Shown here: piece after piece, positions 34,856-43,709 of the stretch
Position numbering within the stretch: position 1 is the stretch's first letter
Layout of the letters: every line of letters starts with the position of its first letter
From: an uncultured Saprospiraceae bacterium
GTDB taxonomy: Bacteria; Bacteroidota; Bacteroidia; Chitinophagales; Saprospiraceae
DNA: 64,000 bases
Assembly: GCA_937951615.1 (NCBI GenBank)
Contig: CALFBH010000045.1
Coordinates: 1 to 64,000 of the forward strand
Direction: 5' to 3'
Notes under the pieces: model-generated
Told to the model about the DNA's origin: nothing
Database searches by the model: none
The model's input: the letters and a program-made list of their open reading frames with translations, nothing else
Made by a program: the position numbers and the translations under genes

Positions 34856-36358
34856 ATGAAACAATTTTTTGCTTTGCTATTCTTTGCCTTCCTTTCGGCT
34901 ACCTCTTTTGCTCAAGACGTAAAATGGGGACCAGAACTCAAGCGCAGTCCCAATGAATTTATAGAAAAATTTATCGCGCAGGACGCCAAGGGTTTTTACG
35001 TTTTACGGATAGAGAATGGAGGACTGACCAGAAATGTTCCCATTATTGAGCATTACTCCAATCGGATGCAGTTGAAATATTCTAAAAAACTGGACGGGAT
35101 TGATCGTCGGGACGTTTTTTTCAATGACTTTTTCCATTATAATGATAAGCTATTCGTCATTTTCACCCAATATATTGCGAAGAAAAAACAACACGTTCTG
35201 TTCTACCAGGAAGTGAGTAAGCGAAGTGGAAGAATGATGGGCAAAGGACTTTCGCTAGCCACCATCGACTCCAAAGCACGGCATTTGCAGGGGCATTTTG
35301 ATTATGAAATATCGCCCGATAGTTCAAAGGCAGTCATCTTTTATAGCGAAGCTCCTAAGCGGAGCTTTGGAGGATTCACCTCCTTTTCTGCCCTGGCTTC
35401 CAACCATTTTACCGTAAAGGTGCTGGATGAAAATTTTGAAAAAGTCTGGTACAAAAAAATGAACCTGCCTTTTGATTCAGATTTGTATGAGCATAAGAAA
35501 ATTGATGTGGATGAAGATGGCAATGTATATATTCTGGCTAAGATATACGACAAAGTATTGCGCGACAAAAAGAACGGAAAAGCCAATTATAAATACAAAA
35601 TCATCGCACTGCGCAATAATGGAGAAGAAAAAATAGAATATGATTTATTTTTAAAAGATAAATTTATTTCCGATATTACATTCAAATTAAACAATAAAAC
35701 AAATGATATTATCTGTTCGGGCTTTTATTCCGAGCGCAATTCAGCAGGCATAAAAGGTGCCTTCTTCTTTACAGTAGATAAAAAGACCAAAGATATTTCC
35801 CGCGAAGGTATGAAAGCTTTCAGTACTGAATTTATGAGTAATTTCATGCGGGAACGCCGGGCAAAGAAAGGTAGGGAATTATATAATTTTGATATGCGTG
35901 ACATTGTATTGCGCAGCGATGGTGGAGCAGTTTTGATTGCCGAGCAGTTTTATGTAACAACTTATAGAACCACTAACGGGGATGGCAGTTCGCAAATCAA
36001 CTACACGTATAATTTCGATGAAATTATTGTGGTTAATATCAATCCAGATGGTTCTATCGCCTGGAATACATTTATCCCGAAGTTTCAGCGATCTTCCACA
36101 CCGATGTTTAGTTCTTTTTCAAAAGCGGTCGTGCGAGATAAGATTCATTTCATTTTTAATGAAAGAATTGCCAAAAGAGCTCCTGTTATGTTGGCTACAG
36201 TCGATTCGAAAGGCAAGGTCAGTATGAAGGATTTATTTAGAAACAAAGATGTAGATGTAGTGACTCGCCCTATAGTCTGTAAGCAAATTTCCAAAAACGA
36301 GATGATTGTTTACGGCGAATTGAGGCGAAAATATAAATTTGGTAAAATTACTTTTTGA
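34856..36358 (+). CDS. Secreted protein of unknown function
   Basis: A 500-residue protein with a signal peptide (MKQFFALLFFAFLSATSFAQ; cleavage after Ala19). The mature part has recurring strand-turn pieces such as VDEDGNVYILAKIYDK near 218 and RSDGGAVLIAEQFYVTTY near 355, suggesting a beta-propeller or beta-rich repeat. No family is recognised. I prefer the ATG at 34856, four codons after an upstream ATG, because it begins the signal peptide. It ends with a strong terminator. The role is unknown; export is likely. Confidence 0.8.
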   Translation: MKQFFALLFFAFLSATSFAQDVKWGPELKRSPNEFIEKFIAQDAKGFYVLRIENGGLTRNVPIIEHYSNRMQLKYSKKLDGIDRRDVFFNDFFHYNDKLFVIFTQYIAKKKQHVLFYQEVSKRSGRMMGKGLSLATIDSKARHLQGHFDYEISPDSSKAVIFYSEAPKRSFGGFTSFSALASNHFTVKVLDENFEKVWYKKMNLPFDSDLYEHKKIDVDEDGNVYILAKIYDKVLRDKKNGKANYKYKIIALRNNGEEKIEYDLFLKDKFISDITFKLNNKTNDIICSGFYSERNSAGIKGAFFFTVDKKTKDISREGMKAFSTEFMSNFMRERRAKKGRELYNFDMRDIVLRSDGGAVLIAEQFYVTTYRTTNGDGSSQINYTYNFDEIIVVNINPDGSIAWNTFIPKFQRSSTPMFSSFSKAVVRDKIHFIFNERIAKRAPVMLATVDSKGKVSMKDLFRNKDVDVVTRPIVCKQISKNEMIVYGELRRKYKFGKITF

Positions 36359-36441
36359 TTATTAAACTGAAGCTGTTCATTGCTTTAATTAAATGAACCT
36401 AATACTCGGCTTCAATATCCATATTATAATATTGATAAGTA

Positions 36442-36475
36442 GGCAGCAACTGGTTTTCCAGTTGTTGCCTTTTTT
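36442..36475 (+). terminator. Rho-independent terminator
   Basis: GGCAGCAACTGG-TTTT-CCAGTTGTTGCC (one G-U pair) is followed by a run of T, after the 504-codon secreted protein gene. Confidence 0.85.
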
Positions 36476-36481
36476 ATTTCT

Positions 36482-36540
36482 CCCGCTGATTTCACAGATT
36501 AGCACAGAAAAGTATCTAGGTAAATCTGTGTATCTGTGGG
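36482..36540. repeat. Imperfect inverted repeat, REP-like
   Basis: The left part, CCCGCTGATTTCACAGATTA, and the right part, AAATCTGTGTATCTGTGGG, form an imperfect stem. I recall related CTGATTT...CAGAT sequences as common intergenic repeats in Bacteroidota. It lies between a terminator and the rpsF promoter. Confidence 0.5.
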
Positions 36541-36607
36541 AAAATGTCTTCTTGAAATTACTATAATAAATTTTGTCCAGCCTTAATGTTTTGTCAAAGA
36601 AAGTCCG

Positions 36608-36615
36608 TACATTTG
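36608..36615 (+). promoter_or_regulatory. -7 element of the rpsF operon
   Basis: TACATTTG matches TAnnTTTG and lies 61 nt upstream of rpsF. A TTTTG at 36589-36593 is closer than ideal for a -33 element. Confidence 0.5.
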
Positions 36616-36676
36616 CACGCTAAAAATTTTTAAGGGGTCTGTACTAATCAGATTCCATTCATTAAAAAGTATGTAA

Positions 36677-37402
36677 ATGCGTCGTTACGAGACCACTTTC
36701 ATCGTCACTCCAGTGCTGTCCGACGGTGAGATCAAGCAGGCAGCCGAGAGCTATATCAGCCACATTAAAAAAGCTGGGGCAGAAATAGTTCATGTAGATC
36801 AGATGGGGCTAAAACAATTGGCCTATCCTATCAAAAAAAGAAATTCAGGTGTTTACTATTCTGTGGAATACAGTGCAGAAAACGGAGAAATGATTGACGG
36901 ACTGGAATTAGCTTTCCGCCGTGATGAGCGCATCATGCGTTTCCTGACCATCAAACTGGACAAGTTTGGTATCAAGTACAATGAAGACAAGCGTTCCGGT
37001 ATCATCGGCAAACGCAAAAAAGAAAGAGAAGACGCCAGAGCTAAAATAGCCGCAGAAGCTCAAGCTGAACTAGAGGTGAAAAAAGAAGCCAATAAAGCCG
37101 CTGCAAAGAAGAAAAAAGCAGATGCACTGGCAGCTATTGAAGCCGCAAACCCTACTGTAGCTGAGGAAGAAGCTCCAGATGTTGAGGCAGCTCCAGAAGC
37201 TGTGGTTGAAGCAGCAGCACCAGCAGTAGAGGCTGTGGTTGAAGCTAGTCCAGAAGCTGTGGTTGAAGAAGCAGCACCAGTTGTAGAAACACCTGCTGTA
37301 ATTGAAGAAGTTATAGAAACCGTTGATAATGCTCCTGTAGATATTGCCGGAGAAATTACATTAGACGATGATATTCTCGGTGATTTAAACGCTGATTCTT
37401 AA
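36677..37402 (+). CDS. rpsF: Ribosomal protein bS6 with long acidic tail
   Basis: The first ~115 residues are a normal bS6 (MRRYETTFIVTPVLSDGEI, then GLKQLAYPIKKRNSGVYYSVEY). The rest (about 120-241) is an extension: a charged helix of REDARAKIAAEAQAELEVKK type followed by Ala/Glu/Pro/Val repeats (EAAPEAVVEAAAPAVEAV). Total length is about twice the family's usual 100-130. The DNA in the tail has tandem copies of CCAGAAGCTGTGGTTGAAG (37193-37212 and 37249-37268), pointing to expansion. It begins the rpsF-rpsR-rplI operon. Confidence 0.95.
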   Translation: MRRYETTFIVTPVLSDGEIKQAAESYISHIKKAGAEIVHVDQMGLKQLAYPIKKRNSGVYYSVEYSAENGEMIDGLELAFRRDERIMRFLTIKLDKFGIKYNEDKRSGIIGKRKKEREDARAKIAAEAQAELEVKKEANKAAAKKKKADALAAIEAANPTVAEEEAPDVEAAPEAVVEAAAPAVEAVVEASPEAVVEEAAPVVETPAVIEEVIETVDNAPVDIAGEITLDDDILGDLNADS

Positions 37403-37421
37403 CAACAAAATTTAGAAAATC

Positions 37422-37712
37422 ATGGCACAACAGCAAAGAACCGGAAGACCTTCAAGAGACGACATCAAATTTCTGAGCAATCCAAATATTGGACAAAATC
37501 AGAAGAAATACTGTCGCTTCCGCAAATATAAAATCAAGCACATTGATTATAAAGATCCTGAGTTTTTGTTACAATTTGTGAATGAGCAGGGCAAATTACT
37601 GCCACGCCGTATCACTGGTAACTCGCTCAAGTATCAGCGTAAAATGGCCACTGCCATCAAACGCGCCCGCCACCTCGCTATGTTACCTTATGTAACTGAC
37701 TTGTTGAAATAA
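37422..37712 (+). CDS. rpsR: Ribosomal protein bS18
   Basis: A 96-residue bS18, which binds next to bS6 on the 30S platform. It has the expected basic core: KKYCRFRKYKIKHIDYKDPE near 28-47 and LLPRRITGNSLKYQRKMATA near 57-77, ending KRARHLAMLPYVTDLLK. The 19-bp gap after rpsF supports one transcript. Slightly longer N terminus than E. coli. Confidence 0.97.
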   Translation: MAQQQRTGRPSRDDIKFLSNPNIGQNQKKYCRFRKYKIKHIDYKDPEFLLQFVNEQGKLLPRRITGNSLKYQRKMATAIKRARHLAMLPYVTDLLK

Positions 37713-37778
37713 GCAGGGGCAGCACTAAATATTTTTGATAAAAAATGGTCTTAGGATCATATTAAAACATAAAACATC

Positions 37779-38324
37779 ATGGAAGTTATACTCCTAAAAG
37801 ATGTCGACAATCTGGGTTATGTAAATGACGTAGTCAAAGTAAAAAATGGCTTCGGACGTAATTACCTGATTCCACAACGCAAAGCCGTTATCGCTAATGC
37901 AACCAATCGCAAATCTTTGGAAGAAAGACTGAATCAAGATCGCGACCGCCGAGAGCAAATGCTCGGTGTTTTCAAAGAGATGGAGGCTAAGTTGAAAGAT
38001 ATCGTTATCAAGATTGCAGCAAAAACTGGTACAACAGACAAGATTTTTGGTAGTGTTACCAATGTCCAACTGGCAGCAGCAATCAAAGAACAGGCAGACA
38101 TCGACATCGAACGTCGTGATATTAGCCTCAATGAAGATGTGAAAACACTGGGGGCATATACCGCAGTTGCCAATTTCCATCCGGAAGTTCAGGCACTCAT
38201 CAATTTTGAGGTTTATGATGATGATAAAACGAGCGCACCAGCACCAGCAGTAACTGAAGAAGCAGCCCCAAGTGAAGAGGCAGCAGCAGAAACAGAAACT
38301 ACTGAGACGGAAGCTGAAGCTTAA
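37779..38324 (+). CDS. rplI: Ribosomal protein bL9 with acidic tail
   Basis: A 181-residue bL9. The N domain (MEVILLKDVDNLGYVNDVVK, then NGFGRNYLIPQRKAV) and the C domain up to about residue 148 match the family (normally 148-150 residues). The last 33 residues are an acidic Ala/Glu/Thr tail (APAPAVTEEAAPSEEAAAE). bS6 in the same operon has a similar tail. A clear terminator follows. Confidence 0.96.
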   Translation: MEVILLKDVDNLGYVNDVVKVKNGFGRNYLIPQRKAVIANATNRKSLEERLNQDRDRREQMLGVFKEMEAKLKDIVIKIAAKTGTTDKIFGSVTNVQLAAAIKEQADIDIERRDISLNEDVKTLGAYTAVANFHPEVQALINFEVYDDDKTSAPAPAVTEEAAPSEEAAAETETTETEAEA

Positions 38325-38343
38325 ATCGTCTTCTACGAAATAT

Positions 38344-38377
38344 AAAAAGCCTACCCATTTTTGGGTGGGCTTTTTTT
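38344..38377 (+). terminator. Rho-independent terminator of the rpsF operon
   Basis: AAAAAGCCTACCCA-TTTT-TGGGTGGGCTTTTT (one G-U pair), with flanking A and T runs usable on both strands. Confidence 0.88.
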
Positions 38378-38385
38378 ATGAATAT

Positions 38386-38456
38386 CGAATAATGAACAAA
38401 GGAATATCGAATTTCGAAGTGCCAATACCCAATATACCAGTTACCAATACCCTTTA
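38386..38456. repeat. Word array between rplI and the T9SS gene
   Basis: GAATATCGAATAATGAAC and GGAATATCGAATTTCG, then CCAATACCCAATATACCAG and TTACCAATACCC. The last words are the inverse of those at 51405-51470 and 63403-63465. The array reaches the stop codon of the minus-strand gene. Confidence 0.6.
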
Positions 38457-40052
38457 ATCCTCCTCCTTCACCAACCGCCCCGACTTCACCCTCTCCTGCC
38501 CTGCATAAATTTCATAAAAATACAGTCCGTTTTCCAGCCCTGACAAATCATACCTATTTAATCCGGTATCTAGATTCAGTTCAAGTACACTCCTACCCTG
38601 CACATCAAAAATAAGTAGTTGCCTGGGAGATGAAGATGCTTCAGAAAAGTCAACGATTATTTGAGCGGTCAGTGGATTCGGATAAACCTGAATAGCCTGG
38701 TCTGCGACTTCACTGACATCAATCGTTATTCGCGCAAGTTCTATTTCTATCCAAAGACTATCCTCCGACTGTAAGTTGATGTTGTTTATTGTTTTGGGAA
38801 TATAGCCTGGCTTAAAGGCGGTTAGTGAATACGTGCCTGGCAATCCTCCTACTGCATAGTTCCCACTGCCTCCTGTATTGATGGTATCATTGCTGCCCAC
38901 TAAGGTCACGTCAGAAAAAAGCAGTTCATTGCCCGTAAGGGAATCGCGCACTACGCCATAAATTCTGCCCGCTTTTGTATCATTGAATGTCCATACAAAT
39001 AAACCGCCTGTTCGGTCGCCGCCAATAATTTTACCGGAAGGTAAAAAAGGACAAGCCGACCACAAACCACTATATCCACCACTCGGTCCAGTGTAAGTGT
39101 CATAATAACCAACTTCAATCGGCACATCTGGCTGCGCTATATCCAACACGCGCAGTCCTTCTGTATTATGTGAAATAAACAAAAAATCGCCTCGTCTATA
39201 TGGGTTGTGAACTAGGCTTACAATATTTGCAGTGTATTGTGCCTGAGGAATTTCGGAAATGTTATTCAGGTCTTCAATATTGAATACGCGCATGGGTAGC
39301 CCATCGACTTCATCACAAACATATAAAAACCGATGGTCTTCTGATGTCCAAGAACTATGTGTAAATGCATTGGGATAAGAAAATTGCTGCAATAATTGAG
39401 GATTACTTTTATCAGAAATATCGACTATATCCATCATGCCCTGATATAAAGCCGCTGCATACAGTCGATTGCCCCGCACATGACAATCGTGGATATAGTA
39501 CCCAGGATTATAGACTCCGACCTGATTGGGATTAGCTGGATTGGAGACGTCAATGATATGAATGCCTGTTTGTGTCGTAATGGTATCCTCAATCAGATTT
39601 GTTCCATTTACGTACACATAAGCGGAGTCGGGATGATAGATGTCACTTTGGATAATATGCGCATGAGAAAACAAGTCATCCACTGTCGTGACCAAATGCA
39701 GGCTATCCGGCAAATATTCCAGGCTGACCACCTGCATCCCCTCCCCTGCTCCTGTTCCCTCTGTCGTCACATAAGCATGATTACCTACGACCGTAATCTC
39801 TCGCCAATTATTTTCTGGACCAGCGACAAAACCAACTTCTGTCACTGGTGAATTGTCGATACTATAAGCTGCTAGTCCACTGAATGCGCCCAGCAAGGCA
39901 TACTCGCTTCCATCAGGTGCTACATAAGTCCAGGAGCCAGAATACCGAAGATCCGATCGAAGGTATTGGTCAAAAAGTTCAACGTTTAGGCTCTGGGCGT
40001 TTAGGGTGATTGTACAAATGACTGAAGTGATGAGCAGTATGATTTTTTTCAT
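38454..40052 (-). CDS. Choice-of-anchor B protein with T9SS sorting domain
   Basis: A 532-residue secreted protein. The signal peptide (MKKIILLITSVICTITLNAQ) precedes a LVIVD/beta-propeller region of the choice-of-anchor B type (about 25-350), with repeats such as IHIIDVSNPANPNQVGVYNP, MDIVDISDKSNPQLLQQFSY and LRVLDIAQPDVPIEVGYYD. A carboxypeptidase-regulatory-like domain (IYGVVRDSLTGNELLFSDVTL, near 360-435) follows, then a type A T9SS domain, VYPNPLTAQIIVDFS to the end. Export by type IX secretion to the surface is expected. The substrate or partner is unknown. Confidence 0.9.
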   Translation of the reverse strand: MKKIILLITSVICTITLNAQSLNVELFDQYLRSDLRYSGSWTYVAPDGSEYALLGAFSGLAAYSIDNSPVTEVGFVAGPENNWREITVVGNHAYVTTEGTGAGEGMQVVSLEYLPDSLHLVTTVDDLFSHAHIIQSDIYHPDSAYVYVNGTNLIEDTITTQTGIHIIDVSNPANPNQVGVYNPGYYIHDCHVRGNRLYAAALYQGMMDIVDISDKSNPQLLQQFSYPNAFTHSSWTSEDHRFLYVCDEVDGLPMRVFNIEDLNNISEIPQAQYTANIVSLVHNPYRRGDFLFISHNTEGLRVLDIAQPDVPIEVGYYDTYTGPSGGYSGLWSACPFLPSGKIIGGDRTGGLFVWTFNDTKAGRIYGVVRDSLTGNELLFSDVTLVGSNDTINTGGSGNYAVGGLPGTYSLTAFKPGYIPKTINNINLQSEDSLWIEIELARITIDVSEVADQAIQVYPNPLTAQIIVDFSEASSSPRQLLIFDVQGRSVLELNLDTGLNRYDLSGLENGLYFYEIYAGQERVKSGRLVKEED

Positions 40053-40228
40053 AAGACTTGGAATTGTTTATTTTTCCAGAATGCCTAAATGCACTCCGTA
40101 CACTGCGAATATAGCAAACTAAATGTGCTTTGCACACCAAATTATCCTAGGCTTGCATCTAAGCCTATAAACACACAAACTTTACAAAGAGGACTAAAGT
40201 TCTCAAATCACTTCTAAATTAGATAATC

Positions 40229-40762
40229 ATGAAACGTTTTAAAAACGAAATCAATGCCGGTTCTATGGCAGACATCGCTTTTTTATTGCTCATTTTTTTT
40301 CTCGTTACTACGACTATTGATGTCGATAAAGGGATTACGGTAAAGTTGCCACCTTGGACTGACGACCCTGACGAAATCAGCGAAGTGTCAAGCAAAAATA
40401 TATTCCGAGTAAATGTCAATGCCAGTGATGAGTTATTGGTAAGAGGAGAACGTATTCCCGTCAAAGTATTAAAAAAACGCGCAGTCGAATTTATCCTCAA
40501 TCCCGAACAACGTAATGATATGCCGAAGAGTCCGCGTAATGCGATTATCTCCCTTCAAAATGACCGGGAAACTTCTTATGGAACATACATCGCTGTGTAT
40601 AATGAACTAAAAGCTGCCTATAATAGCATCTGGGAGGAAGAAGCTTTGAAGCGTTTTGGGCAGAACTATGAATCCTTGGACAGAGACGAAAAGAAAGAAA
40701 TTCGTAAAGATATTCCGCTGGTTATCTCGGAAGCTGAACCGAAGAAATTTTCTATGAGATAA
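40229..40762 (+). CDS. exbD: Orphan ExbD/TolR protein
   Basis: A 177-residue ExbD with membrane helix NAGSMADIAFLLLIFFLVTT, closely similar over its length to the ExbD at 26180-26719, including the ending PLVISEAEP. It lacks an ExbB partner nearby and is divergent from a T9SS cargo gene. It may work with the operon-encoded ExbB or be a duplicate. The membrane Asp is retained. Confidence 0.92.
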   Translation: MKRFKNEINAGSMADIAFLLLIFFLVTTTIDVDKGITVKLPPWTDDPDEISEVSSKNIFRVNVNASDELLVRGERIPVKVLKKRAVEFILNPEQRNDMPKSPRNAIISLQNDRETSYGTYIAVYNELKAAYNSIWEEEALKRFGQNYESLDRDEKKEIRKDIPLVISEAEPKKFSMR

Positions 40763-40772
40763 ACCATCTAGC

Positions 40773-40916
40773 GTTGTCTTCGGCTACGCTCAGACAACTG
40801 TAAGTTGAGTGAAATTGAAATGTCAGTTGCTTGAGCGGAGTCGCCTGTATTGAGCGTCGTCGAAATGAAACCAGCGTCATGACCAGTTTACCAATCACGA
40901 ATAACCAATTACCAAA
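40773..40916. repeat. TTGAGCG repeats and word array
   Basis: GTTGTCT-TCGGCTACGCTC-AGACAAC is a 7-bp stem (40773-40798), and TTGAGCGGAGTCG (40831) and TTGAGCGTCGTCGAAATG (40850) are further copies of the same word. I recall TGAGCG-GYCGAA as a common dispersed motif in Bacteroidota. Positions 40884-40916 carry TACCAATCACGAATAACC-type words. Confidence 0.55.
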
Positions 40917-40917
40917 C

Positions 40918-41580
40918 TCAAACATTCAGGTAAGAAATCAAAGCATCATAGCGTTCTTTCAGGGTATCGAAATATTCGGACTCCTGGAAGTGCGCTTTGA
41001 TATTATAGCCATAACGATTGAAGTGTGAAATGATGCGTTCAGGGTTTTGGATATTCAATTTAAGGGTAACATCAATAAGTTCTGCTTCAGGCTTAGAAGT
41101 GATATAAGAACTCAGAATCCGTGTATTTTCAGACTCTACAATTTGTGCAATTTGCGAAAGCGAATAATCGCGTCGTGGAATTTCCAGTTCGAGAATAGTA
41201 CCCGGTTCTGTCATTGCACCTGCTTCTGCAAAGGCTTTCAACAAACTTTCCAGTGTAATAACACCTAAATACTGTTCTTCCTCATCTATGACCGGAATAA
41301 CTGTCAATTGTAAAGTCACCGCAGTTTTCACGACTTCGTAGATATGTTCTGCTGCGCGAACGGACGGCTTGCGTAAAGACAGCGGATGTGCACCCAATGC
41401 TTCTTCTGCATTATTGAAATTCAGCACATCTTCTTCTGTCAATAAACCTTTGAATACACCGTCTTCTACCAATGGCAGATGCCTGACCTGGAAATCTGTC
41501 ATCCAAGACAAAGCTCTGTTGCCAGTGTCCGTCATTTTTAGCGGAGGCAAAGTTTCTGATATAAGTTCGCGTGCTGTCAT
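40918..41580 (-). CDS. CBS-domain protein
   Basis: A 220-residue protein with two CBS domains (about 13-60, WMTDFQVRHLPLVEDGVFKGLLTEED; and 78-125, AVTLQLTVIPVIDEEEQYLGVITLESLL) and a C-terminal ACT-like part (about 140-215). CBS pairs bind adenine nucleotides. AcuB-type proteins of this layout occur in many Bacteroidota. Monocistronic. The function is not evident. Confidence 0.88.
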   Translation of the reverse strand: MTARELISETLPPLKMTDTGNRALSWMTDFQVRHLPLVEDGVFKGLLTEEDVLNFNNAEEALGAHPLSLRKPSVRAAEHIYEVVKTAVTLQLTVIPVIDEEEQYLGVITLESLLKAFAEAGAMTEPGTILELEIPRRDYSLSQIAQIVESENTRILSSYITSKPEAELIDVTLKLNIQNPERIISHFNRYGYNIKAHFQESEYFDTLKERYDALISYLNV

Positions 41581-41712
41581 TCTTGTTTATAAACGCAATT
41601 TTAAATTAATGGTTTCGTATTTTTTTTAATACAAATTATGATGTCCTATAGGAAGACCAAATTCCACACTATTTTTTAAATAACAAAATAAATGCCGAAA
41701 TGATTCTATATT

Positions 41713-42477
41713 TTACTTTAACTTATCTAAAAAAACATCCAGTGCTTCATTGAATCGTTCTGGCTCTTCCATCATGGGTGCGTGTCCGCTTTTATCGAAA
41801 GGCACCAATTTTGAATCTTTAATGTGCTGATTAAAAGTTTTCCCAACTTCAAAAGGCGTGACCGTATCATGAATCCCCCAAATCAACAGGGTTGGTGTTT
41901 TGATTTGATCTAGTCGGTCTTCTATATTATGACGGATAGCGGATTTGGCTGTCGTGATAACGCGCATGGCTTTATCTATATTATTCACCGTCTCAAAAAC
42001 TTCATCCACCAGTTCTTTTGTTGCTGTTTTCGGATTATAAAAAGTTTCTTCTGTTTTGTCTTTGATGTACTCGTAGCTACCTCGGCGCGGAAAACCTGAG
42101 CCAAAAGCACTTTCATACAAACCAGAACTGCCTGTAAGTATCAGCGAAGATATTTTTTCAGGATGATTCAAGGTGTATAATAAAGAGATATGTCCACCAA
42201 GTGAATTGCCAAGAATATGAAATTTATCATAGCCTTTATGCTCGATAAATTCTTCCGTATATTTTAGCAAATTCCCTATAGTTGCCTCTTTTCGAGGCAA
42301 TTCGAAGATTGGTAAAAGAGGCAACACCACTTTCATCTTCTTTTGAAAGAAGGTGGTCAGGTGTTCAAAATTACTTAAGCCTCCGAATAATCCATGCATT
42401 AAAAGCAGAACCTCACCTTCGCCAGATTCCTGATACTTGAACTTTCCTTCTTCTTTAATTTTATTTTGTGTTGGCAT
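41713..42477 (-). CDS. Alpha/beta hydrolase
   Basis: A 254-residue alpha/beta hydrolase. The nucleophile elbow is ILGNSLGGHISLL near residue 93, the acid is likely in LLIWGIHDTVTPF near 202 and the His in FDKSGHAPMMEEPERFNEA near 230. HGLFGGLSNFE near 28 forms the oxyanion region. It is the last gene of the cvpA-pabA-hydrolase unit. I prefer MPTQNK at 42477 to the ATG three codons upstream. The substrate is unknown; esterase or C-C hydrolase activity is possible. Confidence 0.88.
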   Translation of the reverse strand: MPTQNKIKEEGKFKYQESGEGEVLLLMHGLFGGLSNFEHLTTFFQKKMKVVLPLLPIFELPRKEATIGNLLKYTEEFIEHKGYDKFHILGNSLGGHISLLYTLNHPEKISSLILTGSSGLYESAFGSGFPRRGSYEYIKDKTEETFYNPKTATKELVDEVFETVNNIDKAMRVITTAKSAIRHNIEDRLDQIKTPTLLIWGIHDTVTPFEVGKTFNQHIKDSKLVPFDKSGHAPMMEEPERFNEALDVFLDKLK

Positions 42478-42502
42478 AGCGCACAAATTTAACTTTATTT
42501 CC

Positions 42503-43102
42503 CTATTTTTCTATATGCGTTTCAACTATTTTTAGCCAGTTTTTTATGACTTTCAATCCGTGTTGTGTCAGGATCGACTCTGGATGGAACTGAATACCAA
42601 TTAGTGGAAACTTTTCGTGGGAAATAGCCATTGCTTCGCCTAGTTTTGTTGTAGCAATAAGCTGCAATCCCGTTTTAATAAAATCTCTGATAATCAGGGA
42701 GTGGTAACGCATAACTTCAAAAGATTTCGGTAATCCTTTGAACAAAACATGACCAGTATGGGAAATAGTGGAAGTCTTTCCGTGCATGGGGACATTCGCT
42801 TTTACGAGTGTCGCGCCCAAAAACTCGCCTATGCCCTGATGTCCGAGACAGATACCCAATATAGGTATTTTACGGTAATAATGGGCAATGAGTTCCATAA
42901 GTATGCCAGCGTCTTTTGGTTTTTTAGGCCCAGGTGAAAGCACTATCGCATCAAATTCCATTTTTTGAATGGCTTCCAAGGTGTGCGTATCATTGCGTAT
43001 GACGATACACGAAGCACCAGCCTGACAAAGATAATCGTATAAATTATAAGTAAAGGAGTCGTAATTATCCAGCAGAAGAATCTGCGGGTGATGGTCTGTC
43101 AT
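42503..43102 (-). CDS. Glutamine amidotransferase component of anthranilate/aminodeoxychorismate synthase
   Basis: A 199-residue class I glutamine amidotransferase (TrpG/PabA). LLLDNYDSFTYNLYDYL is near residue 10, the nucleophile Cys in GICLGHQGIGEFLGATLVK near 82, and the His/Glu pair in IGIQFHPESILTQHG near 169. It supplies ammonia to TrpE or PabB, which is not in the window, so the branch is open. The start overlaps the end of cvpA by 38 bp, and no later ATG keeps the first strand. Confidence 0.92.
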   Translation of the reverse strand: MTDHHPQILLLDNYDSFTYNLYDYLCQAGASCIVIRNDTHTLEAIQKMEFDAIVLSPGPKKPKDAGILMELIAHYYRKIPILGICLGHQGIGEFLGATLVKANVPMHGKTSTISHTGHVLFKGLPKSFEVMRYHSLIIRDFIKTGLQLIATTKLGEAMAISHEKFPLIGIQFHPESILTQHGLKVIKNWLKIVETHIEK

Positions 43103-43628
43103 CTACCGGAATTTGGTCAAATAATTCGAAAATGTTTTGCCACACGTCTTGTATGGCGGGGAAGATTATTTTTATACCTTGATACCCCAATTCGGGAATA
43201 GGCGCGATATATTCATACAAAATAGAGGTCGTCTGCATCTCAGTCGTCAGTAAAGAAGCTCGATCCAGAAAAATAAAAAGGCTGCTCAACAAAAACACAC
43301 CAATACCTGCCAATAAAACACCACCAGCTAGTCGATTGAGAATATTGAGATGAACTGTTTTTAAAATCCCCTCAAATATTTTTACGACAATCCGAACGGC
43401 TAGTATTGCCCCAAACAAAGTCACCACAAAAGCCAAAACAGGTGTCATCGCTGAGCCAAAAGGCAAAACACCTTTCAGTACAACGGCCATCGCAGGCGTA
43501 AATTTTAAGGCAATCAACAGACCAAGCAGCACCCCAACCGCAGTAAATACGGTTTTGATGATACCTCGCTTAAAGCCCGTATAAAAAGCCCATAAGGCAA
43601 CTAATCCTATGACAACATCTACAAACAT
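43065..43628 (-). CDS. cvpA: CvpA-family membrane protein
   Basis: A 187-residue CvpA homologue with four membrane helices: about 2-20 (VDVVIGLVALWAFYTGFKRG), 28-48, 63-85 (TPVLAFVVTLFGAILAVRIV) and 102-122. The family name derives from colicin V production, but it is a general envelope factor. Its C terminus (DQIPVDDRPSPADSSAG) lies over the start of the amidotransferase gene, a 38-bp overlap that suggests translational coupling. Confidence 0.9.
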   Translation of the reverse strand: MFVDVVIGLVALWAFYTGFKRGIIKTVFTAVGVLLGLLIALKFTPAMAVVLKGVLPFGSAMTPVLAFVVTLFGAILAVRIVVKIFEGILKTVHLNILNRLAGGVLLAGIGVFLLSSLFIFLDRASLLTTEMQTTSILYEYIAPIPELGYQGIKIIFPAIQDVWQNIFELFDQIPVDDRPSPADSSAG

Positions 43629-43633
43629 ATAAT

Positions 43634-43705
43634 TGAATGATGAACGATGAATGATGAACGATGAATTTTACTTATTCATCATTTATAGTTCATCATTCAT
43701 CGTTA
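43634..43705. repeat. Word hairpin between yqeY and cvpA
   Basis: The left arm (43634-43667) is GAATGATGAACGATGAATG. The right arm (43673-43705) is TATTCATCATTTATAG and CATCATTCATCG. The arms are near-complementary with a loop of five bases. It fills the spacer, between two genes on the same strand. Confidence 0.75.
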
Positions 43706-43709
43706 ATTT

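Noticed and set aside
40229-40762. Orphan ExbD as part of a second ExbB/ExbD operon
   Set aside because: No ExbB or TonB gene lies within the flanking 2 kb, so it is reported as a single paralogue.
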